Source of the DNA: Sophora flavescens | Taxonomy: Eukaryota > Streptophyta > Magnoliopsida > Fabales > Fabaceae | Direction of reading: 5' to 3' | Assembly (NCBI GenBank): GCA_030762895.1 | Contig: CM061063.1 | Coordinates: 103,438,210-103,502,209, forward strand | DNA: 64,000 nucleotides | In this document: positions 22,165 to 32,993 of the stretch, piece after piece | Layout of the letters: each line of letters opens with the position of its first letter | Numbering within the stretch: the first letter of the stretch is position 1 | Translations under genes and position numbers: made by a program | Notes under the pieces: generated by a model | The model's input: the letters and a program-made list of their open reading frames with translations, nothing else | Database searches by the model: none | Told to the model about the DNA's origin: nothing

Positions 22165-24498
22165 TAGGTGAGGGCATCCATCACATTCTGTTTTGCATAC
22201 TGTATCAAAGCATTTTCCATATGTACAGTTTGACTCAAATAAAGTGTGTGACTATTGTTACTTAGCCGAACAAACAAAATTATCTTTTCCTTCCAGTCTC
22301 ACTAAAACTACTGCTGCTATTGATTTGATGCACATGGATATTTGGGGACCACTTGCCACACCATATATCCAATGTCACAAATATTTTCTTACAATTGTTG
22401 ATAATTTCACAAGGCACACATGGATTTTCTTATGAAATCTAAAGCTGAAACATGAACCTTAGTTCAGAACTTTGTATCACTAGTTTCCACACAATTTAAT
22501 AAGAAAGTGAAGGTAATCAGAACTGATAATGGTCTAGAATTTCATTAACTCAGTTTTACGCCAGCAATATACACCAAACATTGTGTGTGGAAACTCAACA
22601 AAACTTAGTTGTAGAGAGGAAACACAATCACATACTCATCGTTGCCAGAGCTCTCTTGTTTCAATCGAAATTGCCTAAGGGTTTCTGGTGTTATGCCATT
22701 AATTAATCATGTCATACACCTAATCAATAGACTTCCAACTCCTGTTTTACGAAACGAATCTCCTATTGAAATGCTACACCACAAACCTCCTACTTTACTA
22801 GACTTAAAGGTGTTTGGAAGCCTATGTTTTGCCTCCACACTCACACAATCGCACCAAACTTGATCCCAGGGCAAAGAAATGTGCATTCTTAGCTACCAAA
22901 CATGGAACCAAAGGATACATACTACTTGATCAGTTCTGACACTCCCTCACATAACACCACTTCACTGGATTTCCTGGTGTATGGCACACCAGCACATTTC
23001 ACTTCACCATCTCATCCAACAAGAAACACCACACAACAATCTCTTTCTCCACACACACAGATTGCCACAGTTCCGCATGAAACACCTCATCCCTTATCTG
23101 ATCCAGCACCTGCATCTGAGCATTACCACTTCGAAGATCAAATAGAACCAGACACTCTCCTACCTACCTCCAAGACTTTAATTGCAATGTTCCGACTTCT
23201 TCACCTGCTCAATCATCCATAGGTACCAAGTATCCTTTGTCCTGTGTTCTTTCATTCCATTCATTATCACCTTCTCATTTAAAATACACACTTTCAATCA
23301 CAACGAACATTGAGCCTAAAACCTATGACCAAGTTATTCAATCACCCTACTGGATCTAGGCCGTGCAGGCAGGGTTACTAGCTTTAGAACAAAATAATAC
23401 TTGGTCTCTTATTGATCTACCACCAGCCAAAATTCCTATTGGCTCTAAATGGGTCTATTGCGTCAAATACAAATTTGATGGCAGCATAGAGAGGTACAAA
23501 GCTCGTCTTGTGGCAAAGGGATACACACAAACAGAAGGTCTTCATTATCAAGACACTGCTGCCCCAGTTACAAAGTTCACTTCTGCCAGACTGATACTAG
23601 CCCTAACAACCTCACAAAACTGGTTTCTGTATCAACTTGATGTAAACAATGCATTTTTACATGGTGATTTTGATGAAGAAGTATATATGGAAGTTCCTCG
23701 AGGAGTGGTTTGTCACAAGGCCAATTAGGTATGCAGATTACACAATTCCCTTTATTGTCTCAAACAAGCTATTAGTGTCCAAAATCTAGGATAAACACAG
23801 TCCAACATGACCATTCTCTCTTTTTCAAACGTTCTGGCTCTCACTTTACAGCACTCCTTGCTTATGTTGATGATGTCATCTTAGCTGGTACTGGTAGTTC
23901 TGAAATTGTATCAGTCAAGCAATTTTTGGACAGAAAATTCAAAATTAAAGATCTTGGCAACCTCAAATACTTTCTTGGCTTAGAAGTTGCATGTTCCCAT
24001 CAAGGCATCGCTCTCTGCCAACGAAAGTACACATTGGATATCCTCTTTGATGCTGGTCTCTTACACATTGGGTAGCATGCTAAGACACCGGGCGCTTCAT
24101 CACTTGTTATTGTGTGTTTCTTGGAGACTCTCTAATCTCATGGAAAACAAAGAAACAAACTACTGTCTCACGTTCCTCTTCAGAAGCTGAGCACGGGGCA
24201 CTTGCAGCCATGGTTTATGAGGTTCATTGGCTCACTTTCTTTCTCCAAAAACTCTCAATTCCATTCATTAGCCCAGCCTCCCTATATTATGATAGTCAAT
24301 TTGCCAGACATATAGCTGCAAACTCAGTCTTCCATGAGAGAACAAAACACATAGACATTGATTGTCATTTGATCCGGGAAAAGTTGCAAGCCAAACTATG
24401 TCATCTTCTTCCCATCTCAACAAATGAGAAGCCGGCTGACATTCTCACAAAGGCACTAGAACTTATACTTTCCAGTATCTCCTCTCCAAGCTGGGAGT
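22165..24498 (+). pseudogene. Copia pol fragments
   Basis: The pre-integrase block (HPSHSVLHT ... CDYCYLAEQ) and start of the integrase core (HMDIWGPLA) lie at 22165-22435. An integrase fragment (IRTDNG) is near 22518 and a capping-like segment (VIHLINRLPTPVL) at 22700-22850. The reverse transcriptase (GSKWVYCVKYK, YKARLVAKGYTQ, LDVNNAFLHGDF) is at 23430-23728. YVDDVILAG, FKIKDLGNLKYFLGLE lie at 23860-24060. RNase H remnants (SSSEAEHGALA, YDSQFARHIA, HIDIDCHLI) are at 24130-24440. Several segments are deleted and each sits in its own frame. Dead copy. Confidence 0.88.
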
Positions 24499-24529
24499 GA
24501 TTAACATCCACTCTCCAGATTATTGGGGG

Positions 24530-24696
24530 GTATTAGACAATGCTCAATAAGTTGCCACATCAGCTATGTACATTTATCATTATGATAAGTTAGTTGCAAT
24601 GTATAGATATCTGACAGTTAGTGAATAAACTGTTGTGTATATAAGTTGTGAACTCGGCCATCATTCGATGAGAGTTAATTTGGAAATTTTCATACA
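24530..24696 (+). repeat. 3' LTR of copia relic
   Basis: Begins TATTAGACAATGC right after the GGGGGG polypurine tract (TG mutated to TA) and ends ...TTTTCATACA. Unusually short LTR, about 167 bp, with a TATATAAG box. Confidence 0.7.
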
Positions 24697-24949
24697 ATAG
24701 TTCTACAGGGTGATTTGGATATCTAGGCTAAAAGATATGCAATCTGGTTTTCAATCTATTCAAGATTTAGTTTACAGCATTTGGTATGTCTTTAAAACAG
24801 AACATGTATTAAACCAATGGACTAAAGATTCTAAAATTTTAGTCAATTATAGTTTAGGATGTTATATTTCTAATGAAACAAGCTTCATGTAATTTGGACA
24901 TCTACGCAAAAAGTTATGCAGTCTCCAAGGCAAACTGTGAAGAGGAAGG

Positions 24950-25190
24950 GTTCTGCAAAATTCCTTCAATTTAAACTTAAACTGAATTAATTCGTAAATC
25001 CAAGAATTCTTATATTTTTTCTTAGATCTAGTTTAGGACTTTAACTTTATAATGAGTCCAAGTTTATGCAGTTTGGACACCTATGTTGAGAGTTATGCAG
25101 TCTGCAAAACAGACTATTCAGAATTGTGGTGCACCAAAATGTGATCCGACTTCATACGGAAACTGACATTAATATACAGGCATACAAATT
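24950..25190. repeat. Direct repeat, right copy
   Basis: Partner of 21600-21860 in the same orientation, roughly 80% alike by eye. Confidence 0.6.
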
Positions 25191-25214
25191 CTGAAAATTC
25201 AAGCAAAGTTGGAA

Positions 25215-25372
25215 CACATGGGCCAAGCCGCCCCGCCCCCAACCTGTTTTCTTGGTGGGTTAGGCAGGGCGGGTCAAATGGTTGGCAAGTTGGGGACCTC
25301 AACCCAACCCGCCAAAAATGATAAAATGATGGGCTAAACCCATTAGGTTCAACCCATTTTGTCACCTCTACC
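25215..25372 (-). mobile_element. hAT-like terminal fragment
   Basis: On the minus strand it begins TAGAGGTGACAAAATGGG and continues with runs of GGCGGGTTGGG and GGGGCGGGGCGG. TAGAGGTG followed by GGGC/GGGT-rich sequence is a hallmark of plant non-autonomous hAT ends. Only one end is convincing; no 8-bp duplication established. Confidence 0.45.
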
Positions 25373-26071
25373 CAAACACATGCATGCATACAAAATAAGA
25401 ATAAAATAATAACACACAGTCATACAAACACTCATTCATATCAACACACTACTGATTCCAATCAAAAGTATAGTCTTTGGGTCAAAAGTACATATGCAAC
25501 GATTAACCAAACACAGCTCCACAGAATTGATTTTGAAAGAATTGGTTTTGAAAAAATTGATGTTAAAAAAATTAATTTATGTTTGATAATGATATTTTAA
25601 AAGTGAGTTTAGAAAAATTCATTTTGTTTGTATGATAAAGCAAAATCACTTTTGAAGTGTAAATGTAATGAATTTCATGGATCCCCACACCTAGAATCAA
25701 TTATACTCATCTCGAACTGATTCTTTTCAACACAATTTACAGCCAAACAAGATCTAATATCTGAAAAATCAATTATTTCTAACGCAAACTTAGTTTTTCA
25801 TGTCTAAACCAAACACACACTCAGAGTACTAAAAGGTTAGGGGCCCATTCACTTTTTCCTTTAGCATGATAGGAGAATGATCGGCCCATTAAATATTGTC
25901 TCTTTCTTCAGCATAACATAACAGGGTTATTGAAACTGCATCCCACTTTTTTCATTGTACAATTTCTGTTTCTCTTGTTCACCTTCAGCATTAATTCAGC
26001 CGCCAAACCCTCATTTATTTATTTCCTAGTGTGTCTTCTCAATTCCATCAGCCATTTACAAATCGTCTGCA
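25373..26071. other. Upstream region of F-box locus 2
   Basis: 25500-25830 contains short TTGATTTTGAAA/TTTTGAAAGAATT repeats and an ACCAAACACAGCT...ACAGCCAAACAAG pair that could be a MITE, not provable by eye. 25835-26071 resembles the sequence just upstream of locus 1 (AAAAGGTT...GGCCCATT) and is probably the old promoter and 5' UTR. Confidence 0.4.
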
Positions 26072-26265
26072 ATGAGCGACATCCTCAGTGACTTGCCTGA
26101 CTGTCTTCTGCTCCACATAATGAGGTTTTTGAACATAAAAGATGCAGTCCAGACTGTCTTCTACTCTCTCCCTCAGCTTAAAGGATGTCTTATACCAAGA
26201 CAAGGAAAAGGCAATTGCCTTTGTAGTTTGATAATCTTTTCTAGGATTTGTTTGGGTGGATGAGG
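26072..26265 (+). pseudogene. F-box gene stub, locus 2
   Basis: ATG at 26072 gives an F-box N-terminus (LSDLPDCLLLHIMRFLNIKDAVQT). After about 28 codons the similarity to loci 3 and 4 stops. From about 26180 (CTTAAAGGATGTCTTATACCAAGAC) the sequence instead matches the region downstream of those genes (for example ACCAAGACTAGG near 52675). A deletion has therefore joined the start of the gene to its 3' flank, leaving a 63-codon frame that is not a functional F-box protein. Confidence 0.8.
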
Positions 26266-27640
26266 CAAATCTTCATCCTGCTATGAGTATTGGCTTAATA
26301 GACATAATAATGAAAGAACAATTTGACAGTGGAGGATGATGGTATGTAACATCTTCTATTAACAATTAAATGAAGCCTGCAACAAGATGAAACCAGCTGT
26401 TATTTTTGTGCTGTTTAATTTACATCAAACATTAATAAATGGCAAACTGTCTTTGAAGAAAAAAAGAGAGTCTACATAATATGGAAGCTCATGTACATGA
26501 TTATTGATTACTGTACTGTTAGTTGTTTCTTATGTCATACGCTATCTTGCTCTTGGTAACTAACAGATGTGTGAAGCTTTGTATTAGATCTAATGAGTTG
26601 ATTTTTGCATTTAAGAAAAATCAGATTCTATGATCAAGGTTCCTTGTATGTGGGTAACAAAATGGGATTTGGATTTTGCTTCTTGATAACTATCCATTCC
26701 AATTAATGGCAGTAGCTTGAGATGGAAAAAGATGATATGAAAGCCCAAAGTGTACCAGATTCCATACTGTCGATTTACCATGCAGGCACTGCATCATTTC
26801 TTGAAAAATAAGCGACCATTGAGAATCCAAGTCCGTTTTGGTGATTTTCATTTCAGTTTATTCCCGTGAAATTTCTTTTTATTTTCATTATTGTTATTAT
26901 TATTATCATTATTGTTTTTAAAAAATATGCAAATAGCAACCTTATTTAGAACTCGTCAATGCATAAGATTTTTTTTAAAAATAATTGAAAATAAAAATAG
27001 AAAATCATGAAAAACATAATCTGTCTTTTCTTTAGAATCCTTTTCCATCCTTTTGTAAATATTAATTATCTTTTATATTTTTAGTAAATACTAATTTAGA
27101 GGTAAAACAAATATTTTAAAAGTCAATAATAATTTGCACAATAAACTCATGTTAAATGTTTTAAGATAGGTGTATGAGAGATGCAGTAAGTTTAAGTCTG
27201 TCCTTCCCTGTAATACATAATCAGGCATTTGAATCTAACTTTTGAGAGTAGACCATTTCTTTTATATTTTTCAGTTTTTTCTAACTTAAATAAAATTGTT
27301 GGCAAAATAAAGATAGATTTTGCTCACTATTGTGTTGAGACTCCGGATGACAAGTAGCTCAGCTTTTGGTGGCTTTCCCATTTTCACTTTGACCTTGGAG
27401 CATGGTTTTGACTCGAATAACTCAGTACAATGGTCTTAAATTTAGAGGTGTGTTATATGATATACGAAAACCCAGAATGAACACTCATGATGAACAGTTA
27501 AGAATGTGTGTTAATAATATATTTATATTTATATAATTGTTATTATGTTTATTTACTTATCATTATGTTTAGAACGTTCAGAAAAGATATCCCAAATAGG
27601 TATTCAAATATTATTAGCACAAATTTATGTATTCTAGATT
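26180..27640. other. Old 3' flank of locus 2, then AT-rich spacer
   Basis: 26180-26460 aligns with the downstream regions of loci 3 (31985-32290) and 4 (52640-52990), with shared words such as GGGTGGATGAG, AATGAAAGAAC and AACATTAATAAATGGCAAAC. 26460-27640 is AT-rich with no gene seen. Confidence 0.6.
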
Positions 27641-27680
27641 TTGACCTCTGGCTTTGTATGGTGGGAATGAATTGTTCGGC

Positions 27681-27684
<4 letters not shown>

Positions 27685-27717
<33 letters not shown>
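27685..27717. repeat. (TA)n microsatellite
   Basis: Uninterrupted TA dinucleotide run of about 33 bases. Confidence 0.95.
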
Positions 27718-27721
<4 letters not shown>

Positions 27722-27795
27722 TAGATTTTCCTTATTTATCATATGATTTATTGTTGTAAAATTGTTAATCATATCATAAATCATTTTTGCTTATA

Positions 27796-27972
27796 TTAAC
27801 ATATAGTTGGTCCAAGTGGTCAGGGGTTCAAATCCTGACTCTTGTGTATGTATGGAAGAAACCTGATTGGGAGGGAAGAACCCATCTTGTGTGCCCAACA
27901 GGTTCCCGCAGAGATTAATCATTGTTAACGATGATAGATACTTCGTACCTATGTCATGGTTAAAAAAAAACG
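27796..27972 (+). mobile_element. SINE, tRNA-type
   Basis: About 175 bp with pol III-like A box (TTGGTCCAAGTGG, 27807-27819) and B box (GGTTCAAATCC, 27825-27835), ending in an A-run (27962-27970). Flanks TTTTTGCTTATA (27784-27795) and TTTTTGCTCATA (27973-27984) form a 12-bp target duplication with one mismatch. The neighbouring duplicate unit near 28228 (TTTTTGCTGATA) shows the empty site. The A and B boxes are only a few bases apart, closer than in a tRNA, so the head may carry a deletion. Confidence 0.65.
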
Positions 27973-28345
27973 TTTTTGCTCATAACCTGTAAAATATTGT
28001 TTAAATATATGAAACAAAAGTATGTAAATTTTTATTGTAAATAATAATTTTGCTAACGGTTAAGTAAACTTGTATATTGTAAAAACAAATTGTCTCTAAT
28101 TATCCATATTGATTAAATTGTGAATGAATTGTTCGGTCCAGATTTTTTTATAATGTACCTATTTTATATTTTTATTATTTATCATATGATATATTTTCAT
28201 AAAATTGGCAATCAAACAATAAATTGTTTTTGCTGATAACCTGTAAAATATTGTTTAAACATATGACATATAGTATGTAAATTTCCAGATTCTTGAAAAA
28301 AGCAATCTCTCCAATTATCTGTATTAATTAAATTGTGAATCAACC

Positions 28346-29262
28346 TTTGACTTGTATATATGCCTTATAATTGCCCCAATGGATTTTTATTTTTAAGCTT
28401 CTAAACTTTAACATTCCATCAAGATCCCTTCATGTCACGACAATTGAGCGCTTTGTAAAGTTTTTCAACCTTAGTCGCATTATTTTGTCACATGGATATT
28501 GTTTTTTAAAACTTGTAAATAATTTGTATACATTAATAATAATGACCTTGAACTTATAAAAAAATTATAATTAACCGACTCCACGGTTTAAAATTCTCAT
28601 TCAAAAACCTAACTACAAATTATTTAGAAATCCAAAAACTCAATTACAAATTTTAAAAGTTTATGTATGTATTTATAACTTTTCAAGTCCCACAAGGGTA
28701 ATTGAAAAAAAAATACATATATATACGTAACATGTAACAATGTCTGCTCCTCCTCGACGCCCGTCTCAACTCTCCTCGTAACTACGACCTCCGCCGACCT
28801 TTACCTCCTCAACTACAATACAAGTGATTCTTTCCAAATCGCACGCTCTCGTTGTTAGTGTTTTCAATTTCAGCAATGCCACATAGCCACTGAGAATTGA
28901 GAATTACTGCATCGCTCCCCATTTCAATCAATTGCGAATTGATTGAAGAAATTCCAGTGCTGCGATTCGTAACTTGCTGTTCTCAATTGGGAATCTGTTG
29001 AATCGGGTCTCAACCCGTAAGTTAATTGTATTAATATTTTTAATTTTAATTATTTCTAGGTTTTCAATTATGGGTTAATTGAATTCAACCATTTGGTAAG
29101 TTGCATTGGAAACTTGATACACAGAAATTGTTCTGGGATATTACTCCCAAAAGGTTTTTTTTTTTTTTTTTCATTAGATGCTAATAAAGTTATCTATTAA
29201 GTGTGTTTGTGTAACATTGTTAGGTCAGGTGTCACTGAAAGGAGAAACGCTGGGAGTTCAAG
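28346..29262 (+). promoter_or_regulatory. Promoter, 5' UTR and likely 5' UTR intron of F-box locus 3
   Basis: TATATATACG near 28717 is a candidate TATA box before a GC-richer leader (28740-29016). A probable 5' UTR intron runs from the GTAAGTTAAT donor at 29017 to the TTGTTAG acceptor ending at 29223, containing a T-run near 29155. Exon sequence after it (GTCAGGTGTCACTGAAAGG) resembles the segment just upstream of locus 4's ATG (GTGGTTGTCATTGAAAGG), supporting the acceptor. 28346-28710 holds nothing recognisable. Confidence 0.5.
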
Positions 29263-30977
29263 ATGAAGAGGGCTAGGCGTAGTGAAATAATTGAAATAGA
29301 GGCCAGGGACAGGCTCAATGACTTGCCTGAATTTCTTCTGCTCCATATAATGAAATTTATGAATGCAAAAGATGCAGTTCAGACTTGTCTCTTATCCAAA
29401 AGATGGAAGGACCTTTGGAAACGTCTTCCTAATCTTACTCTGCATGCCTCGGACTTTAGCAGTCGTCCCTTTTTCCGGGAATTTATGTCTTCGATTCTAT
29501 CTCGTCGTGATGACTCCATTTCACTTCTTAATCTTGATTTAAGGGGCAATGGTTACATTGAACCCAAGCTTCTGAATAGGGTCATGACATATGCTGTGTC
29601 GCACGAAGTCCAGCAATTGATGATCAGTGTTGGTTTAAATTTGGAAAAAGATTTTGAATTGCCCTCTTGCGTCTTTCGTTGTCGTTCTTTGACATTTCTT
29701 AACCTTTCCTTTTGGACCCCGTTTACCCATGAAAATCATATGATACAACTTCCAAAATCGTTGGATTTGCCAGCATTAGAAAGCTTGCATATGGAGCATG
29801 TCACTTTTGCTACAAGTGACAATGGCTGTGTTGAGCCCTTTTCAAGATGTAATATGTTGAATACTTTGGTCATTGAGGATTGTTATTTACAGAGTGATGC
29901 AGATGTCCTCCACATATCTAATTCTAAGCTTTCAAGTTTGACCATTATGAGCTACCGTGGCTTGCAAAATACTTATGAAATCAGGCTTTCTACTCCAAAT
30001 CTTGATCTGCTCACTATTGAGGGTGATCATCTTCACCAACTGTCCTCTACATGCAATATTACTTGTCTTGAAGAAGTAAATATTCATGTCCATTGTTATG
30101 AAGTTTTTCCGACGAACGATTCAGTCCTGATTAGATGGTTGCAATTGCTTGCTAATGTAACGATAATGACACTCTCTTGGAGTACCCCTAAAAATAAGAT
30201 CATTGAACTTCCAAAAACTTTGGAGTTGCCAGCATTAAAATTCTTGCATGTTGGGCATGTCACTTTTGCTACAAGTCACAATGGCTGTGCTGAGCCTTTT
30301 TCAACATGTAATATGTTGGATACTTTGGTCATTGAGCATTGTTTTCTACAGAGTGATGCGAAAGTCCTCCACATATCTAATTCTAAGCTTTTCTGTTTGA
30401 GCATCATGAGCTACCGACATTGGGAAAAAGGTTACGATATCATGCTTTCTACTCCAAATCTTTATCTACTCAATATTAAGGGTGATCCTCTACACCAGCT
30501 CTCCTCTACATGCAATATTACTCATCTTAGAAAAGTAAATATTGATGCCTATCGTGATAAAGATTTTGAGATGGACGCTTTGGTTCTAATTAGCTGGCTG
30601 CAAGTGCTCGTTAATGTAGAGATAATGAAACTCTCTTGGAGTACCTTTGAGATACTAAATGTAAGTTACTTTAGTATGTTTATGCCTTTGTATTTTTATA
30701 TTGCTCATATGATACATTCTTATGCCAAGATTTTTGTCTATACTCATTGCTGCCTTTCACAATTTCCATTAAAATCCGTGTCTTATTGATGTTTATTGTG
30801 TAGGCTCTCTTATCTTGTGGTTCAATCAGAGCTCAACTTCCTTGCTTTGTCAGATTGGAGAAATTGAAATTGGAAAAGAAATCATTTTCAAATATATCTG
30901 ATGAGGTAGCAAGCAGGATGGTTGAGTATTTGCTACAGAACTCTCCATTGGCCAAAGTTGATATCATAAAATTCTGA
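29263..30977 (+). CDS. F-box/LRR protein, locus 3 (two exons)
   Basis: Coding exons 29263-30660 and 30804-30977, separated by a 143-bp phase-0 intron (GTAAGTTACT...TTGTGTAG), give about 523 residues. The F-box is at residues 15-55 (LNDLPEFLLLHIMKF ... CLLSKRWKDLWK). After it comes an irregular LRR-type tail (LPSCVFRCRSLTFLNLS and repeats). Residues 163-315 are duplicated in tandem as 316-466: LPKSLDLPALESLHMEHVTF versus LPKTLELPALKFLHVGHVTF, an exact 459-bp offset. The C-terminal 57 residues (RLEKLKLEKKSF ... YLLQNSPLAKVDIIKF) are FBD-like. F-box proteins of this kind are expected to bind a SKP1-type adaptor in an SCF ubiquitin ligase and use the LRR tail for substrates; the substrate here is unknown. 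No disabling change seen. The ATG is supported by the matching MKR start in locus 4. Confidence 0.9.
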
Positions 30978-31170
30978 AAGTGATATCAACGGCTCAACTT
31001 TAGGTAGAGAATTATATAGATGATTCAGTTTTTGGTTCATTTTCTGTTTCATCTTTTCCTGCCCCTCTTATATTAGAGATTTATAGGTTGCTTTGTTATG
31101 AGTGCTTTGCTTTTATACCGTTGTAGTATGTTAGCTTTGACTGTAGAATAATTTTATATTTATGAAACTG

Positions 31171-31502
31171 TGATAGAAAAAACTCCTATCTGAATCAGAA
31201 AATGTATTATTATGTAACTGAAATGAAAAGGGATACAAGAAGGGCCAAGCCCCCGAGCCAGAGAGAGTTCCCTAAGCTCCAACAATAACAACGATACACT
31301 CAACATAACCTCTTCCCCAGCCCCTCTTTCCTTATAACAGACTCCGTTAATCTTCTCCCTCCATAACTAACTCACTGACTCTTTCCTCCCTATAGTTTCC
31401 CATCTATAGTCCTGCTAGGCCTTAGGACATTTGGGCCTTTGAGTATAAACCTTAGGGGGCTTTGTGGGCTGCTCAGGGATCACTGGGTTCAGATTCCTAT
31501 CA
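31171..31502 (-). repeat. Solo LTR (copia-like)
   Basis: 332 bp with TGATAG...CTATCA termini (minus-strand start at 31502). On the minus strand it shows the layout of a short copia LTR: GC-richer U3-like part, then TGTATCCCTTTTCATTTCAG near the end. Flanks AACTG and AATTA share only AA-T, so the target duplication is not clean. Sits in the 3' flank of locus 3 and is absent from the corresponding flanks of loci 2 and 4. Confidence 0.55.
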
Positions 31503-32954
31503 AATTACCACCAGGAAATAATGTTTGTGGTGCTAATTTTTTATTTTTTTATGTGTCAAATGTCTTCTTTTTTTTATATATATATTTATATCTACTCTAT
31601 TGTGCCTCAACTTAAATGATGACCTATACCAGGACTAGGGGAAAGCAATTGCCTTTAAAGTTTGATCATCTTTTCTGGGAGGGTGGGCGAGACAATCTTG
31701 ATTTTGCAGTTAGATGTTTCCTTTTCTTATTAGATGGCTACATGTTAACAAAATTTTATTTCATTTTCTGTTTTCTTTTCTCTCTGATGGTCACTTCTAG
31801 GTTCTAATATTAAATAAGAAAAGTTCTATTATGAGCTTTTTGTTTACATCTCTTGCTAAAGTTTTTGTTTTTGTTTTTTTTTGGCTTTGAAAGACGAAAT
31901 TATTTAAATTTAAGAGACTGTCTCTTGTGAAACAATGTGTTTGAAACAAACATTTTTTTTTTTTATCTTTCTTATTTGCCTAATTGTGTCTCAATATAAA
32001 TGATGCTTTATAACAAGACTAGGGGAAATGTAATTTTGTATAATTTTTTATCCACTTTAGTGGGAATTTCTGGGTGGATGAGACAAATCTTCATCATGTG
32101 GTCAGTATTGGCCTAATTAAGGTAATAATGAAAGAACTATTTGACAGTTGAGATAGATGGTATGGAACATCTTCTGTTCACAATTAAATCGAGGCTCCAT
32201 CTGGAAGCCCACTTGTTATTTTTGACAATTTGTGCTCTTTAATTTACAACAAACATTAATAAATGGCAAACTGGCTACCAGTGTGAATTGTCTTTGAAAC
32301 TTTTTATACTATATTTATTATAATCTAGATCATCCTTGAAGAACACAGAATGATGGGAGGAAAAAAGTCTACATTATAGACTGTAGAAACTGAAGTATCT
32401 TTGTTTGCTGCTTTTGTATGTTGTATCATTATTGTCAATTTTCGATTCCTGAAAGTGGTTCATATGCACTGCTTGTTTTGTTTTGCAAGGATATTGGAAG
32501 GATTTTAAAAATCTCTGCTCCACACTAAGAGGTGAACAAATGCAGCACTGGATATCTTCGATTTACGATGGAATTGGGATCAGGCTTTACTTTTTGAAGT
32601 GTGAGTCCGTTTGAAGTGTTATCTTTCAGCTTGGTTACTTCTTAGTCCTGAATACTTAAGATATTTGGCAGTATATGATTCACATGATTTATGTTCCTCT
32701 TTTAGAAAGTTTAATTTGTTTTAATGCTTTCAGTTAAGTCCTTGTTTCTTTCAACTGCTCACTCTCATTGCATATGTGTGGGACATCGTACTGGGGTTGC
32801 ATCATGTGTTTCAAGATTGTTAGGTGATATATTAGGGGACATGGTTTGGGTAATTTTTGCTGGTAATAAATTGGTGTAGATTGATTTATTCTAGAGTTTT
32901 GTGTATAATAATTACCAATAATAAAATAAATTCCAACTACTTGTCAAAAATCAT

Positions 32955-32993
<39 letters not shown>

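Larger units (their letters stand above)
21862..24696 (+). mobile_element. Gutted Ty1/copia relic
   Basis: Two short LTR fragments share ATCTGACAGTTAGTGAA, GTGTATATAAGTTGTGAACTC and CATTCGATGAGA: left at about 21866-21986 and right at 24530-24696. The left one is 5'-truncated. A degenerate primer site TGGTATCGG follows at 21996. The right LTR follows a polypurine tract ATTGGGGGG. No gag is recognisable; pol is fragmentary. Much older than the other copia element in the window. Confidence 0.8.
27648..28345. repeat. Imperfect tandem duplication, about 285 bp
   Basis: GTGGGAATGAATTGTTCGG (27660) recurs as GTGAATGAATTGTTCGG (28121), with ATTTATCATATGAT and CATAACCTGTAAAATATTG/GATAACCTGTAAAATATTG following in each unit. 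The first unit is lengthened by a SINE; the second shows the empty site. Confidence 0.75.

Noticed and set aside
31616..31807. 63-codon plus-strand frame after locus 3
   Set aside because: Lies in a flank block also found, with different frames, after loci 2 and 4; no domain.
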